64,000 nt of DNA from UBA4421 sp002704225. GTDB taxonomy: Bacteria > Pseudomonadota > Gammaproteobacteria > Pseudomonadales > Azotimanducaceae. The notes under the pieces were generated by a model, which had not been told where the DNA came from, did no database searches, and saw nothing but the letters and a program-made list of their open reading frames with translations. Positions 26,563 through 35,878 of the stretch are shown in pieces (positions within the stretch are counted from its first letter, which is position 1; every line of letters begins with the position of its first letter). Where the stretch lies: positions 186,001 to 250,000 of the forward strand of contig CACDWG010000001.1 in assembly GCA_902556425.1 (NCBI GenBank), written 5' to 3'. The position numbers and the translations under genes are program-made.

Positions 26563-28383
26563 ATGACAGATTTCACAACGCAGGATTTGCCTCGACCGGA
26601 ATATCCGCGCCCCTTACTTCGGCGTGAGCAGTGGCTGAATTTGAACGGCGTTTGGGCATTTAAACCCGACCCGGCCGATCTTGGGCAGGCGGGGTCGTGG
26701 TATGTGCCAGCACAATGGCCTGACGAGGGATCTACTGAGATCACGGTTCCCTATGCCCCGGGCTCTCAAGCCAGTGGTGTCGACTGGGCAGAGCCAGCGA
26801 ACGTTGTCTGGTATCGCCGGTTTTTTGATCGGCCGGATTGGTCAGCCCAAGATGTCTTGCTGAATATTGGGGCCTGCGACTACACAACGGATGTATATCT
26901 CAACGGGCACCATGTGTGCCGACATCAAGGCGGCTACAGCCCCGTGCAGTGTGCGATAGGCCGTTTCCTACAAGAGACCGACAATGTGCTGGTCGTGCGC
27001 GCCGCGGATACGGATTCCTGGCAGCAGCCCAGAGGTAAGCAGGCCGGCGACACGCGTTGGCCAATCGATTACGACGCTGTGATCGGCATTTGGCAGAGCG
27101 TCTGGTTGGAGCCGACGCAGCGGAACTACGGACGCAGCATTTTCAGTCGTTATGAGGCGGGTTCTCGAGAGCTGAAAGTGACACTGACATTGGCGAAACA
27201 GTGCCAGGGCAGTTTAGAGGTCGAGGCGTTCCTCGACGGTACCAGCGTTATGCTTGGGCGATCGGCTTTTGCCAATCGTAACGAGAGCACTGTGACGCTT
27301 GGTGTTGAGGCCCCTCAGCTGTGGTCGCCGAACAACCCGGTCTTGTACGACCTATCGATCAAGGTGTTGAGCGAGAGCGGTGAGCTGATGGACCAGATCG
27401 CAAGCTACACAGGACTGCGAGAGGTGCGCTGTGAAGGTGGCGCCATATTGTTGAACGGCGAGCCACAATATTTGAAGGGCGTCTTGGATCAGGGCTATTT
27501 CCCAGGAGGCTGGTATACGGCTCAAGATGACGCGGCATTGCGCCGTGATGTCGAATTGACGAAGGCCATGGGCTTTAATTTTGTTCGTAAGCACCAAAAG
27601 ATCGAGGACCCGCGTTATCTGTATTGGGCAGATAGGCTGGGTTTGATGCTTTGGGCTGAGATGCCTGCAGGTCGAATTTTTTCCACCCAACTGAGCCAGG
27701 CTCTGTCCGAGCAATGGCCGCGAGCGGTGATCCGAGACCGCAGTCATCCGAGCATTGTTGGTTGGGTGGTGTTTAACGAATCGTGGGGGATTTGGCATCA
27801 GGGCGAACGGGCTGAGCAACGCCATTTGGCTGATGCGCTATACCATTTAACAAAATCGCTGGACCCGACGCGCCCGGTGATCGGCAACGACGGCTGGGAA
27901 TTTTCTACCGGTGACGTTTGGGCTGTGCATTCCTACGAGCATGGCGACGGGGCATTGGCGCGTTGCATCGAGGGGTTGTTCGATTCGCCTCAAACTCAGG
28001 TCACACAAATTGGGCGGCCGCGGCTGGGCGCGCTGGCCGGTGCCGATCCGCGGGCCTTGCCTCTGGTCCTGTCGGAATGTGGCGGGGTTGGTTTTGTCGA
28101 TGCCCAGAAACGAGAGGGTCAGGAGCCCGACTTTGCTTACGGAGACATACCGGAAACCGCAGAACAGCTGTCGCAGATTTGCCAGCGATTGCTTGTCGAA
28201 ATTGGCGAAATTCCTCAGCTCAACGGATTCGTGTGGACCCAACTCACGGATGTTCAACAGGAAGTGAACGGCCTTCTGTATTTTGATCGCCGGGCGAAGA
28301 TTCCCTTGGCGGAAATTGCAGATTTAGTGGACAGCACCCACTTGGTTAAGCAAACCCACACGTTAATAACAGGCGGAAAATGA
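26563..28383 (+). CDS. Glycoside hydrolase family 2 (beta-glucuronidase/galactosidase type)
   Basis: A 606-residue GH2 enzyme. Its N-terminal sugar-binding domain has RRFFDRPDW and NIGACDYTTDVYLNGH. An immunoglobulin-like middle domain follows (about 185-285). The TIM-barrel has GLREV near 283 and FNFVRKHQK near 338-346. The acid/base Glu is E406 (VVFNESWG), and the nucleophile is E505 (VLSECGGVG). No signal peptide is seen, so it acts in the cytoplasm. It follows the Rieske gene by 5 bp, so the two are translationally coupled: an unusual pairing that suggests a glycosylated substrate. It ends 58 bp before a 2OG-oxygenase gene. Confidence 0.9.
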   Translation: MTDFTTQDLPRPEYPRPLLRREQWLNLNGVWAFKPDPADLGQAGSWYVPAQWPDEGSTEITVPYAPGSQASGVDWAEPANVVWYRRFFDRPDWSAQDVLLNIGACDYTTDVYLNGHHVCRHQGGYSPVQCAIGRFLQETDNVLVVRAADTDSWQQPRGKQAGDTRWPIDYDAVIGIWQSVWLEPTQRNYGRSIFSRYEAGSRELKVTLTLAKQCQGSLEVEAFLDGTSVMLGRSAFANRNESTVTLGVEAPQLWSPNNPVLYDLSIKVLSESGELMDQIASYTGLREVRCEGGAILLNGEPQYLKGVLDQGYFPGGWYTAQDDAALRRDVELTKAMGFNFVRKHQKIEDPRYLYWADRLGLMLWAEMPAGRIFSTQLSQALSEQWPRAVIRDRSHPSIVGWVVFNESWGIWHQGERAEQRHLADALYHLTKSLDPTRPVIGNDGWEFSTGDVWAVHSYEHGDGALARCIEGLFDSPQTQVTQIGRPRLGALAGADPRALPLVLSECGGVGFVDAQKREGQEPDFAYGDIPETAEQLSQICQRLLVEIGEIPQLNGFVWTQLTDVQQEVNGLLYFDRRAKIPLAEIADLVDSTHLVKQTHTLITGGK

Positions 28384-28441
28384 TCGGGCCGAGGCGCCTC
28401 GGTTTCGTGTCGCAGGAACGATAAGTACAAAGGATAGCCAG

Positions 28442-29656
28442 ATGAGCACACATCGAAAGCGTGACGATCGTAAGTTGGAGTTGCCCACGGTGGATTGGTT
28501 GGAGCGACAAAGTAATCCCGAAAAGTTCTTCGCTGACCTGTCTTTCGCGTTGTCGGAATTCGGTTTTATGGTGCTGACCAATGCGCCGGGGTTAGACGAC
28601 GAATTTCAGCATCGTGCCTTTCGAGAAGTACGAGGCTTCTTCGATGCCCCGATGGACATTAAGAAAACGGCCCACATTTCGAACACACCCTATTTTCGTG
28701 GCTACACATTGCCAACGCCAGCGGATCGCGGGCACGGTCAGGTGATTGAAAACTTTCAGTATGGCTTTGAACAAGAACCGGTATGCGCGTACGACGATGC
28801 GTCTCAACCCATTCATCGACGGCTGTTTCGCGGTCCAAACACCTGGCCTCAATCCACGGAACTGTCAGGTTTTCGGCCACTGATCGAGGAAATGAACTCG
28901 ATTTATCACCGCCTGACTCATCTGTTAGGTGAAGCGATTGTGGAATCCTTAGGAGAAGACCCGGCTGCATTCCGCGAGTATTTCGACTTCGACGAACCCG
29001 ATTTGGCTGCCAGTTTGAATCATAATTTCAGCATGGATGTGTTTGATGAAAGCGCCAAGGCACTTGTCCGCAGTTCTTATGAAGCCTTCGACAGTCAGAA
29101 CGTCGGTGCGCATATCGATGGCCCACCGTTCATCGCGCTCTTGATTAATGACCGTCCTGGACTCCAAGTCGTGGCCGGTGAAGGGCAGTGGATTGACGCA
29201 CCCGTCACCTGCAGAACAGCGGAAGGTGACTATGAAGTACCGGTGATTCCCGGCTCGGTCATCGTGAACACTGGGGGCACTCTGATGCATCTCAGCGAGG
29301 GTAGGTATTCCGCGACATTGCATCGTGTGAACACCACACTGATTCCAGAAGGGGAAACTCGTGTGTCGATGCCCTATTTTTTACTACCCAAAATGGAGGG
29401 CGACCTTGTGCCCTTCGGCAAGACTCGAGCAGCGCAACAAGGCGCAGCCGGTTATCAAGCCGGGCGCGATCGTGGAGCGAACGCCTGCGTGAATCGCATG
29501 GGCACGTTCCCGCAGGTTACCAGGCGTTGGTGGGCGGAGGAGTTTGAGGCGCTGAAGCAAAAACAGCGCGAAGAAGTGGAAGCCGAAACACAGGCCGCTT
29601 TCCGGCTAGCAGAAGAGCGAGCCCAGCGTTTCAAACAAAACCGGTCGGCTCAATGA
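28442..29656 (+). CDS. Isopenicillin N synthase-like 2OG-Fe(II) oxygenase
   Basis: A 404-residue non-haem iron oxygenase. The N-terminal DIOX_N part begins LPTVDWLERQ. Metal ligands are H224 and D226 (GAHIDGPP) and H294 (TLHRV); R307-V-S309 is the oxoglutarate RxS motif. The C-terminal 60 residues are charged and helical (KQKQREEVEAETQAAF), longer than usual. GATAGCC and an AAGGA motif precede the ATG. It is third in the Rieske-GH2 run. Its stop overlaps the convergent DUF1295 gene by 7 bp. Confidence 0.88.
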   Translation: MSTHRKRDDRKLELPTVDWLERQSNPEKFFADLSFALSEFGFMVLTNAPGLDDEFQHRAFREVRGFFDAPMDIKKTAHISNTPYFRGYTLPTPADRGHGQVIENFQYGFEQEPVCAYDDASQPIHRRLFRGPNTWPQSTELSGFRPLIEEMNSIYHRLTHLLGEAIVESLGEDPAAFREYFDFDEPDLAASLNHNFSMDVFDESAKALVRSSYEAFDSQNVGAHIDGPPFIALLINDRPGLQVVAGEGQWIDAPVTCRTAEGDYEVPVIPGSVIVNTGGTLMHLSEGRYSATLHRVNTTLIPEGETRVSMPYFLLPKMEGDLVPFGKTRAAQQGAAGYQAGRDRGANACVNRMGTFPQVTRRWWAEEFEALKQKQREEVEAETQAAFRLAEERAQRFKQNRSAQ

Positions 29657-30576
29657 CCTGAGCGTCTTGGACCGGGGAAAAAGCGGTTCGTGCGCTGTTG
29701 ATACGCCTTATAGTCAGGTCGTTTTTGCTCGGAGTAATATTCGGATGGAATGGCGCCCGTCAGATGGACGAGGGTCCGATACATGAAAACAGACGCCAGC
29801 AGCAGGCCAAGCCCCAGCAATGACCAGATGACGAAGGTTTCCTGGCTCCTAAGGGCGATCCAAGACGGTATTGCTGCGACGATCAGGCCGTTCCAAACCA
29901 TCCACTCAAAAAAGTAATTCGGGTGCCGTGAATACTTCCATAGGCCGACATCGCATACTTGGGCGTGTTTGCCCTCTTTTTTCATTGCTTTAAGAAAGTT
30001 CAGTTTCTGAAAGTCTGCAGTGTTCTCCGCGGTCAGTGACAGCGCCCAGATAATCAGCCCCACCAGCTCTAAGGGAAAAATCTCTGCTGCCTTGTTGGTG
30101 CTGATGATGAAAATTGGCAGGGCCAGAAAAGACGCGTTGGCAAGGCCCTGAGTAATGGCCTCAACCTGAGCAGCCAGCGCCACGTTGTCTTTTTCGTCAC
30201 GCTGCCATCGAACACGTTGGTACTGATAGCGCGGGAACTCTTTGTTAAGAAATCCTCGACGCCACATGTTGACCGCGCCTAACCCCATGCGTAAACCCAC
30301 AATGGCCACTGCGAAGGTCACGATCAGTGAACGTAGCCAGTGACCATCGCTGAAAATGAAGCTTGTTGCAGCCAGTACCACCAAGCCCCAAGGCCAACCG
30401 ATATCAACGTAGCTGATCCGTCCGGTACGCCAGATGGGGATGCAGACGACGAGGGTAAACAGCAGGGCTTGCAGTACGCTGTTGACGAATCCAACAGCGA
30501 AAAAGGTATGGCTGGCTAAAATGAGGGCCATGCCGAGAAGAAATGGGAAAAGGGGCTGTAAATACTTCAAGCCCAT
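29650..30576 (-). CDS. DUF1295 (steroid 5-alpha-reductase-like) membrane protein
   Basis: A 308-residue polytopic protein of the DUF1295 family, related in fold to steroid 5-alpha reductases and isoprenylcysteine methyltransferases. Several hydrophobic helices are followed by the conserved C-terminal KYSRHPNYFFEWMVWNGL and the terminal TGAIPSEYYSEQKRPDYKAYQ region (key residues RHPNY and KRPDY). The frame extends to 30624, but the ATG at 30576 has CCGGAG eight bases upstream. It is divergent from a secreted hydrolase. The function is probably lipid or steroid reduction, which is inference. Confidence 0.85.
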   Translation of the reverse strand: MGLKYLQPLFPFLLGMALILASHTFFAVGFVNSVLQALLFTLVVCIPIWRTGRISYVDIGWPWGLVVLAATSFIFSDGHWLRSLIVTFAVAIVGLRMGLGAVNMWRRGFLNKEFPRYQYQRVRWQRDEKDNVALAAQVEAITQGLANASFLALPIFIISTNKAAEIFPLELVGLIIWALSLTAENTADFQKLNFLKAMKKEGKHAQVCDVGLWKYSRHPNYFFEWMVWNGLIVAAIPSWIALRSQETFVIWSLLGLGLLLASVFMYRTLVHLTGAIPSEYYSEQKRPDYKAYQQRTNRFFPGPRRSGH

Positions 30577-30770
30577 AACGAGTGCTCCGGTTGGTGTTTT
30601 GGTGGTGGATCTGGGAAGGGGCAACTCTGAAGAATTCGCCTATCCGGTGCAATGGTTGCTTGTCCGCTCTGAGTGAGCTTGCAGGCTTGATGTGCCTGCT
30701 CGGGAGGTCTTGCAAAAAACACGCAATCAAGGAAGTCTTCGGCATCACTTATTGCAGGCACCCGGTCACT

Positions 30771-31712
30771 ATGTCTCATATCATCAAGAGCGCCGTGCGC
30801 TCGATCCGTGTCACGCTCGTTCTTTCGCTTCTGGCTCAGGCTGGTATCGCTTTTGCCGGCTACGATCCAAACGGCCCCATGTCCACAACCCGAAACGGCG
30901 ACGTGGAAATCGCTTATAGCGTTGTGGGCGACGCGGGAGCAGAGCCAATTCTGATTGTGATGGGTCTCGCGGCCTCTCATCGCGTCTGGAATCCTGCGAT
31001 CATTGATGGTCTGGTCGACGGAGGCTATCGCGTTGTTTTATTAGACAATCGAGATGTCGGTCAGTCATCCAGAATTGAGGGTCGGGGCAAGCTGTGGCTG
31101 GGTTGGCAATTACTGAAAGATCAGTTCGGCTGGAAGGTGAACTCTCCCTATACATTGCAAGATATGGCCGCCGATGCGGTCTCTGTTTTGGACGCGTTGA
31201 ATATTGAGCGTGCCCACGTGATCGGTGCATCCATGGGCGGCATGATCAGTCAGGTGATTGCCTACGATCACCCCGAGCGGGCTCAGTCCTTGGTATCGAT
31301 TATGTCCACCACCTGGGCGCCGCATTTGCCGCCTCCCGGCAAGGCCCAGCAGCAGGGCATTGCCGATATGAACGATAGTTCGGGCGATGAGACTGAACGC
31401 TTAGAGCAACTGGGTTTTTACACCAGCGCGCTGCCCAATCAGGTAACGGCGATTTTAAACGCCGGAGATCGCACCGAGAGGGTGGCGCAAATCACTGCTC
31501 CAACCTTGGTACTGCACGGCGCTGAAGACAAGTTGCTGACGGTTGAACATGGCCGGCACACCGCGGAAACCATTGTGGGCGCGAAATTTAAGGTGTACGA
31601 CGACATGGGCCACAATCTGCCCGATGACATCGTGCCGATTATGGTGGGCGATATGTTAGGGCACTTGCGCAGCCATCCGATGGACGCCAGCAGAACAGCA
31701 AAGGTCGAGTAG
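30771..31712 (+). CDS. Exported alpha/beta hydrolase
   Basis: A 313-residue alpha/beta hydrolase with a signal peptide (MSHIIKSAVRSIRVTLVLSLLAQAGIAFAG; cleavage after AFA). The nucleophile is S154 in IGASMGGMI; the late Asp and His are near LHGAEDK and DMGHNLPDD. The oxyanion region is VMGLAASHRVWNP. The open frame reaches 30582, but the signal peptide begins at the ATG at 30771. It would act as an esterase or lactonase in the periplasm. Confidence 0.88.
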   Translation: MSHIIKSAVRSIRVTLVLSLLAQAGIAFAGYDPNGPMSTTRNGDVEIAYSVVGDAGAEPILIVMGLAASHRVWNPAIIDGLVDGGYRVVLLDNRDVGQSSRIEGRGKLWLGWQLLKDQFGWKVNSPYTLQDMAADAVSVLDALNIERAHVIGASMGGMISQVIAYDHPERAQSLVSIMSTTWAPHLPPPGKAQQQGIADMNDSSGDETERLEQLGFYTSALPNQVTAILNAGDRTERVAQITAPTLVLHGAEDKLLTVEHGRHTAETIVGAKFKVYDDMGHNLPDDIVPIMVGDMLGHLRSHPMDASRTAKVE

Positions 31713-32022
31713 CGTTAGTGGCGGGGCGCTTGTATCTAAATCCGTCATTGGATGCGCCATAGCCCACCATTGTGACTGCAGGGTTCTAGCGCAGCGCATG
31801 TTTTTTTCGCAACTCGCAAAGGCGAGACTCGAAGAAAGTGCGAGAAATGCCGCTATTCGTTTCACTTTTGCTTGGCTGGAAGGCGATTGTTTTTAGATTG
31901 ATATAGCATGCAAACCGTTACGTCGTCACATGGATTGCTTTGTCTGTGTCTCATCATTTACTCAGTCGTGATCGAGGCAGTGCAGGTGCTAAACTGAGTC
32001 ATCAACGAAAGGGATAGGGCAA
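31713..32022. other. Intergenic region, 310 bp
   Basis: No gene seen. Near 31813-31827 the short stem CTCGC-AAAG-GCGAG occurs, without a U-tract. A promoter for the small membrane gene at 32023 is expected but I cannot place it with confidence. Confidence 0.3.
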
Positions 32023-32331
32023 ATGGCGACATCAGTACCGATCAAACACACGCAAAGCGGAATCATGAAAAAGGGTTTTTACGGCTTTAGCTGGACCTAT
32101 TTGTTTTTTGGCTGGTTTGTTCCTCTGTTTCGGGGCGAACTCTTCAATGGCGCCCTGCATTTGTTGTTTACCATCGTGACATTGGGTTTCTGGCAGTTGA
32201 TCGTTTGTTTTCTTTATAACCGGCAATACATGACCCGCATGTTAACGGCGGGTTGGGTACTGAATGGGACTGAAGATCAGAACGCAGAGGCCCGGCGAGC
32301 GCTTGATATCGCAACTCCACAGGAGGGGTAA
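32023..32331 (+). CDS. Small membrane protein (aromatic-rich, HrgC-like)
   Basis: A 102-residue protein with two hydrophobic segments. The motif MKKGFYGFSWTYLFFGWF, then VPLFRGELFNGALHLLFTI and FLYNRQYMTRML, resembles short proteins of the HrgC kind, where KGxxGxSWT and PLFRGD are conserved; this assignment is tentative. AGGGATAGGG lies before the ATG. Its stop overlaps the ATG of the next gene (TAATG), implying coupled translation. Confidence 0.7.
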   Translation: MATSVPIKHTQSGIMKKGFYGFSWTYLFFGWFVPLFRGELFNGALHLLFTIVTLGFWQLIVCFLYNRQYMTRMLTAGWVLNGTEDQNAEARRALDIATPQEG

Positions 32332-33296
32332 TGATCCAGAACGACAAAGCCAGCCGGTTTTCTGAGTTCGGATGGGGGGCGCTAGCCCTTGCTGGAGGAT
32401 TGTTTTTTTTCCTTCTGTCCCTGAACGGGTTGAGCGATCGAGGTTTTTCCCAGTTCGTTGATGCCACATGCGGGATCATATCGGGGGCGTTCCCCGTCCT
32501 AGTTTCGACCTACCTTCGATACCGTTACGGGTTTTCTTTTGGGAAATTGCTGATGATTTTGGCGCTTCCCATCGGTCTTCTCTACACCAACGTTGGCCTA
32601 ATCGGTATGGTCGCAGGGACGAAGAGTTCTGCAACCATTGGGCCAGCAAGTGCGATCTTGTTGCTAACAGGGCTTTACGGCGCCGTATTGTCGGTAATCG
32701 GCTACTTCTGGGATGACGGACAAATCGACTCGGCAAGCAACAAACTGTCCCTAGCAGACTTGGTATCCCTTCAACTCTGTCTGCTAGTGGTTACCCTGTG
32801 GACGATGGATCTGTCTTCGGGCATCTTCTATTACGTTGGGCATGCACATGTCTTTGCGCTGTACGCCGCTATTTTTCTCGTGGCCATTCACCGATCCAAG
32901 AGTCAAGAAACGGCGCTCTGTACAACGGTTGCCAACGGTGCCTTGGTTGGCGTTCTCCTGTCTCTCATCATTTCTTTGATCGCTTGGTTCGGTTCATCGG
33001 TCGATGTGGATTCCGTAGCGATAAATTACGGTGGTGTCGGGATGATGCTGGGGACCTACGTCTACATCGCTGCGTTTTTGTGCTCGCTTCGCTACGGTGG
33101 TGCCTCTTCGATAGACCATGTGAAGAAAAATTGGCATTTGGTCGAAGCTAATACGTTTTTCATTTTTTTGATATTTGCGCCGCAAAATCTTGGCGAAACC
33201 CTGAGGGAGATTGAAGACCGGGAACCTGCGCGAATAATGGAGCAGCGAATCGAGACATTGACCAAACGCATCGAAGCCCTAGAAAAAAGTGAATGA
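32331..33296 (+). CDS. Polytopic membrane protein with C-terminal coiled coil
   Basis: A 321-residue protein with roughly eight predicted membrane helices (ALALAGGLFFFLLSL near the start; FFIFLIFAPQN near the end) and a short cytoplasmic coiled-coil tail (MEQRIETLTKRIEALEKSE). No enzymatic motif or family is recognised. The gene overlaps the upstream membrane gene by one base, and its ribosome-binding site AGGAGGGG lies inside that gene, so the two products probably form one complex. Confidence 0.7.
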   Translation: MIQNDKASRFSEFGWGALALAGGLFFFLLSLNGLSDRGFSQFVDATCGIISGAFPVLVSTYLRYRYGFSFGKLLMILALPIGLLYTNVGLIGMVAGTKSSATIGPASAILLLTGLYGAVLSVIGYFWDDGQIDSASNKLSLADLVSLQLCLLVVTLWTMDLSSGIFYYVGHAHVFALYAAIFLVAIHRSKSQETALCTTVANGALVGVLLSLIISLIAWFGSSVDVDSVAINYGGVGMMLGTYVYIAAFLCSLRYGGASSIDHVKKNWHLVEANTFFIFLIFAPQNLGETLREIEDREPARIMEQRIETLTKRIEALEKSE

Positions 33297-33499
33297 TGCT
33301 CGCCGTATGCGATGTCATAGGTGATCAATCCCTCATCCAGCATGCGGCTTGCAAGGAACCGAATCTCGCTCTGGGGGTGATCTTAGGAAAAAGGTGGCGT
33401 TACACCCTTTGCTTGAGATAGACGGCGAAAAAGACATCAAAACTTGGTTAACTAGCGCTGGGCGCAAAGCCCTGAATCAGAATAATAAAGGAATGGAAG

Positions 33500-34243
33500 A
33501 TGAAAAATAAAATCCTCTCTGTGCTTGCGGGCATGTTAATGATGGCGTCAGGCCTGCTGCATGCAGCCCCCACAGTGCTCGTATACGAATGGGCAGTAGA
33601 GCCAGGAAAGGCGGGCGAATTTGCTGCTGCCTTGGACGTCTTACAAAAAACCGACGTTGCCCAGGACCGAACGGCGCAACTGCATCTGGAGGCCATTAGC
33701 TTTAATGGAGCCAGTCCGGCTACACACCGTGTCGTGGTGTTGTATCCCAGTATCGCGGAAATGGAGGCTTGGACCGAAAAATTTGAAGGCTCTGAAGCGG
33801 GTGCGGCATTCATGCAGGCCATAGGCGGCATAGCAGTTCCTGTTGCACAATACATGGAGCAGCCTGTTCGAAATTGGGGCACGGTTTCCAATGACGATAA
33901 AGTATTTGACGTGGTTCGACTGCAAGTCAGTGACCCGACCGCAACACTTGCGGGTCTTAACGCGCTGATGAACGCATCTGAATCAAATGATTTCCCCGGG
34001 CAGATCTGGTTGATTCAAGTGTTGCGAGGCAATGCTGCGCCTGACGGTCGAGTCACGCACCAGATCGTGGTTGGTTACGAGTCCCTCGCGGAGCTGGAAG
34101 CGTGGCAAGACTATGTGGTCAGTACGACCGCATGGCAAACGTGGGCCGGTGTCGCTCAGAACAGCTTTATTGTTACAAATCGATTCATTGTTGAGTGGTT
34201 GTCGGTTTACGACCACAACTACACGTTAGAGGACTTCGACTAA
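33500..34243 (+). CDS. Secreted protein with two ferredoxin-like repeats
   Basis: A 247-residue protein with a signal peptide (MKNKILSVLAGMLMMASGLLHA). The mature part has two similar repeats of about 105 residues each: VLVYEWAVEPGKAGEF to MEQPVRNWG, and VFDVVRLQVSDPTATL to WLSVYDHN. Each has the beta-alpha-beta pattern of antibiotic-monooxygenase or stress-response dimeric barrels, with a short A-xx-AW-x-x helix (EMEAWTEKF, ELEAWQDYV). No catalytic residue is obvious. AAGGAATGGAAG precedes the ATG. Confidence 0.7.
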   Translation: MKNKILSVLAGMLMMASGLLHAAPTVLVYEWAVEPGKAGEFAAALDVLQKTDVAQDRTAQLHLEAISFNGASPATHRVVVLYPSIAEMEAWTEKFEGSEAGAAFMQAIGGIAVPVAQYMEQPVRNWGTVSNDDKVFDVVRLQVSDPTATLAGLNALMNASESNDFPGQIWLIQVLRGNAAPDGRVTHQIVVGYESLAELEAWQDYVVSTTAWQTWAGVAQNSFIVTNRFIVEWLSVYDHNYTLEDFD

Positions 34244-34279
34244 CAACTCAGGCGCGGTGTCTAATGAAAGGGTTGTTAG
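34240..34279. repeat. attC-like inverted repeat over the stop codon
   Basis: CTAACAACTC (34240-34249) pairs with GGGTTGTTAG (34270-34279) over 10 bp, with one G-U and a 20-base loop. The right arm runs into GTTAGGC (34275-34281), which matches the GTTRRRY core of integron attC sites, but the left arm does not carry a clean RYYYAAC box and the whole is shorter than known attC sites. The remaining intergenic stretch to 34574 has no gene. Confidence 0.35.
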
Positions 34280-34574
34280 GCGCCTTGCCCTTTGGTCAGA
34301 GCGTTCGCGCTGTGTGGTTTGGTCTACCCCTGAGTCTCACGTTAAGAGTCGGTGAGCGCAGGAAAAACGAGAAGCGCAAGGGGCGACGTAGCCCGTAACC
34401 TTGCAACAGCACTTGTCCGAACGTCCGGCACCAAGTGCCTAACGTAGTCGTTTTGCATCCAATCTGTGTTGAGGTTGAGGTGCGTCAAATTGTCAGGCCT
34501 GTATTGTTCGAATCGTGCCAGTTTTTACACTGGTGCAGGGTGGTGGTCTGAGCTTGTGCTTTGGGAGGGAAATC

Positions 34575-35762
34575 ATGGATGCACACAAACAACGTGAGAT
34601 GCTTGAGCGCCTGAGAGCACATCTGGAGCACAAGACGACCGACCTTTCAGCCTACGCACTAAAAGTACCGGCCGAGCATTACGTCAGTGATGACCAACTG
34701 GCGTTGGAAGTCGACGCACTGTTTAAGCAGCGGCCTGTATTGGTCGCGCTTACCCCGCATATTCCCAATGAAGGTGACTACCTGACTCACGAGGTGATTG
34801 ATACCAGCCTACTGCTTGTCCGGGATAGTAGTGGTGTGGCGCGTGCTTATATCAATGCCTGCCGGCACCGGGGAGCGCGTATTGCGGAAGGCAAGGGGTC
34901 CAAGGCCTCTTTCTCGTGTCCCTTTCATGCGTGGAACTGGGGGTTGGATGGCCGCATTATTGCCCGGCCAAACAGTCATGACGGATTCGCTCAGACAGAT
35001 GCTCGGTTCGACCAATTGCTTGAGTTACCCTGTTACGAAACAGCAGGATTGATTTTTGTCTTGCTCAAAGGCGACGACATCGAAGCTAAGGTTAACGACC
35101 TGATGGGTTCGTCGCTGTCGGATATTGCCAACTTTGATATTGCGAACACGCAATACATCGACAGTCGAGTGACTGAGTTGGATTGCAATTACAAATTTTT
35201 TCTCGACGGGTTCGCCGAGACATATCACATCGCGCCCCTCCACAAAAACACCATCAGCCCTTATTACTACTCGAACGCCACCCTAGTGGAGCGAATGGCC
35301 GAGGTGGTGCATTTGGTCTCGCCACGCAAAACAATTGACAAAGAATTTGAGAAACCGCTCGCCGAACAAGGCTTAGTTCTGCCTTATTGCACCACGGAAT
35401 ACCTGCTCGCCCCCAACGCCATGCTGACTCATCAGGTCGACCATATTCAGTTTTGGCGCGTCTATCCCGTTGGTGGGGCGCACCGGTGCCGGATAGAGCT
35501 CAATGTGTTCTGGCCAAAGCCAATGGATGAAGAAGCGGAACGTAAGGCGCATCTCAATGTCGATTTAGTGTGGGATGTAACCACCCAAGAAGACTTTCCG
35601 CAAAGCGTTGCCATTCATCGAAACTTGGCCAGTGGCGATGTGCCGGAACTGGTGTTTGGACGCAATGAACCCGCCCTGATTTACTATCACCAGAATATTG
35701 CGAAAGCGATTGGTAGTGATCAACTCATTCCCATAACCGAGCTAAAGGACGAAAATTCATAG
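34575..35762 (+). CDS. Rieske non-haem iron oxygenase, alpha subunit (second copy)
   Basis: A 395-residue alpha subunit, same type as that at 25340. Rieske ligands are C96, H98 (CRHRG) and C115, H118 (CPFHAWNW). Iron ligands H218 and H223 are in FAETYHIAPLH. The ATG at 34575 has GGAGGGAAATC upstream; the frame opens at 34515 but the extra residues are not family-like. The C-terminal GRNEPALIYYHQN matches the GRNEPALHHFHNN of the first copy, suggesting divergence from a common ancestor. No dedicated reductase or ferredoxin gene adjoins it. Confidence 0.9.
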   Translation: MDAHKQREMLERLRAHLEHKTTDLSAYALKVPAEHYVSDDQLALEVDALFKQRPVLVALTPHIPNEGDYLTHEVIDTSLLLVRDSSGVARAYINACRHRGARIAEGKGSKASFSCPFHAWNWGLDGRIIARPNSHDGFAQTDARFDQLLELPCYETAGLIFVLLKGDDIEAKVNDLMGSSLSDIANFDIANTQYIDSRVTELDCNYKFFLDGFAETYHIAPLHKNTISPYYYSNATLVERMAEVVHLVSPRKTIDKEFEKPLAEQGLVLPYCTTEYLLAPNAMLTHQVDHIQFWRVYPVGGAHRCRIELNVFWPKPMDEEAERKAHLNVDLVWDVTTQEDFPQSVAIHRNLASGDVPELVFGRNEPALIYYHQNIAKAIGSDQLIPITELKDENS

Positions 35763-35878
35763 GGCTTTGGGATGCAAAGCCTGCTCTTCGTTGGTCTGTC
35801 GTGTGCCCTTGCGGCGCCGGGTTCGTAGCTAAGGCCGGGCAGGGCCGCAACGCTGCCACCGCCCGAGTTGTAAATTTC

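Noticed and set aside
34240..34281. Calling it a true integron attC site
   Set aside because: The left arm does not match RYYYAAC, the total length is short and no integrase of the integron type is visible.
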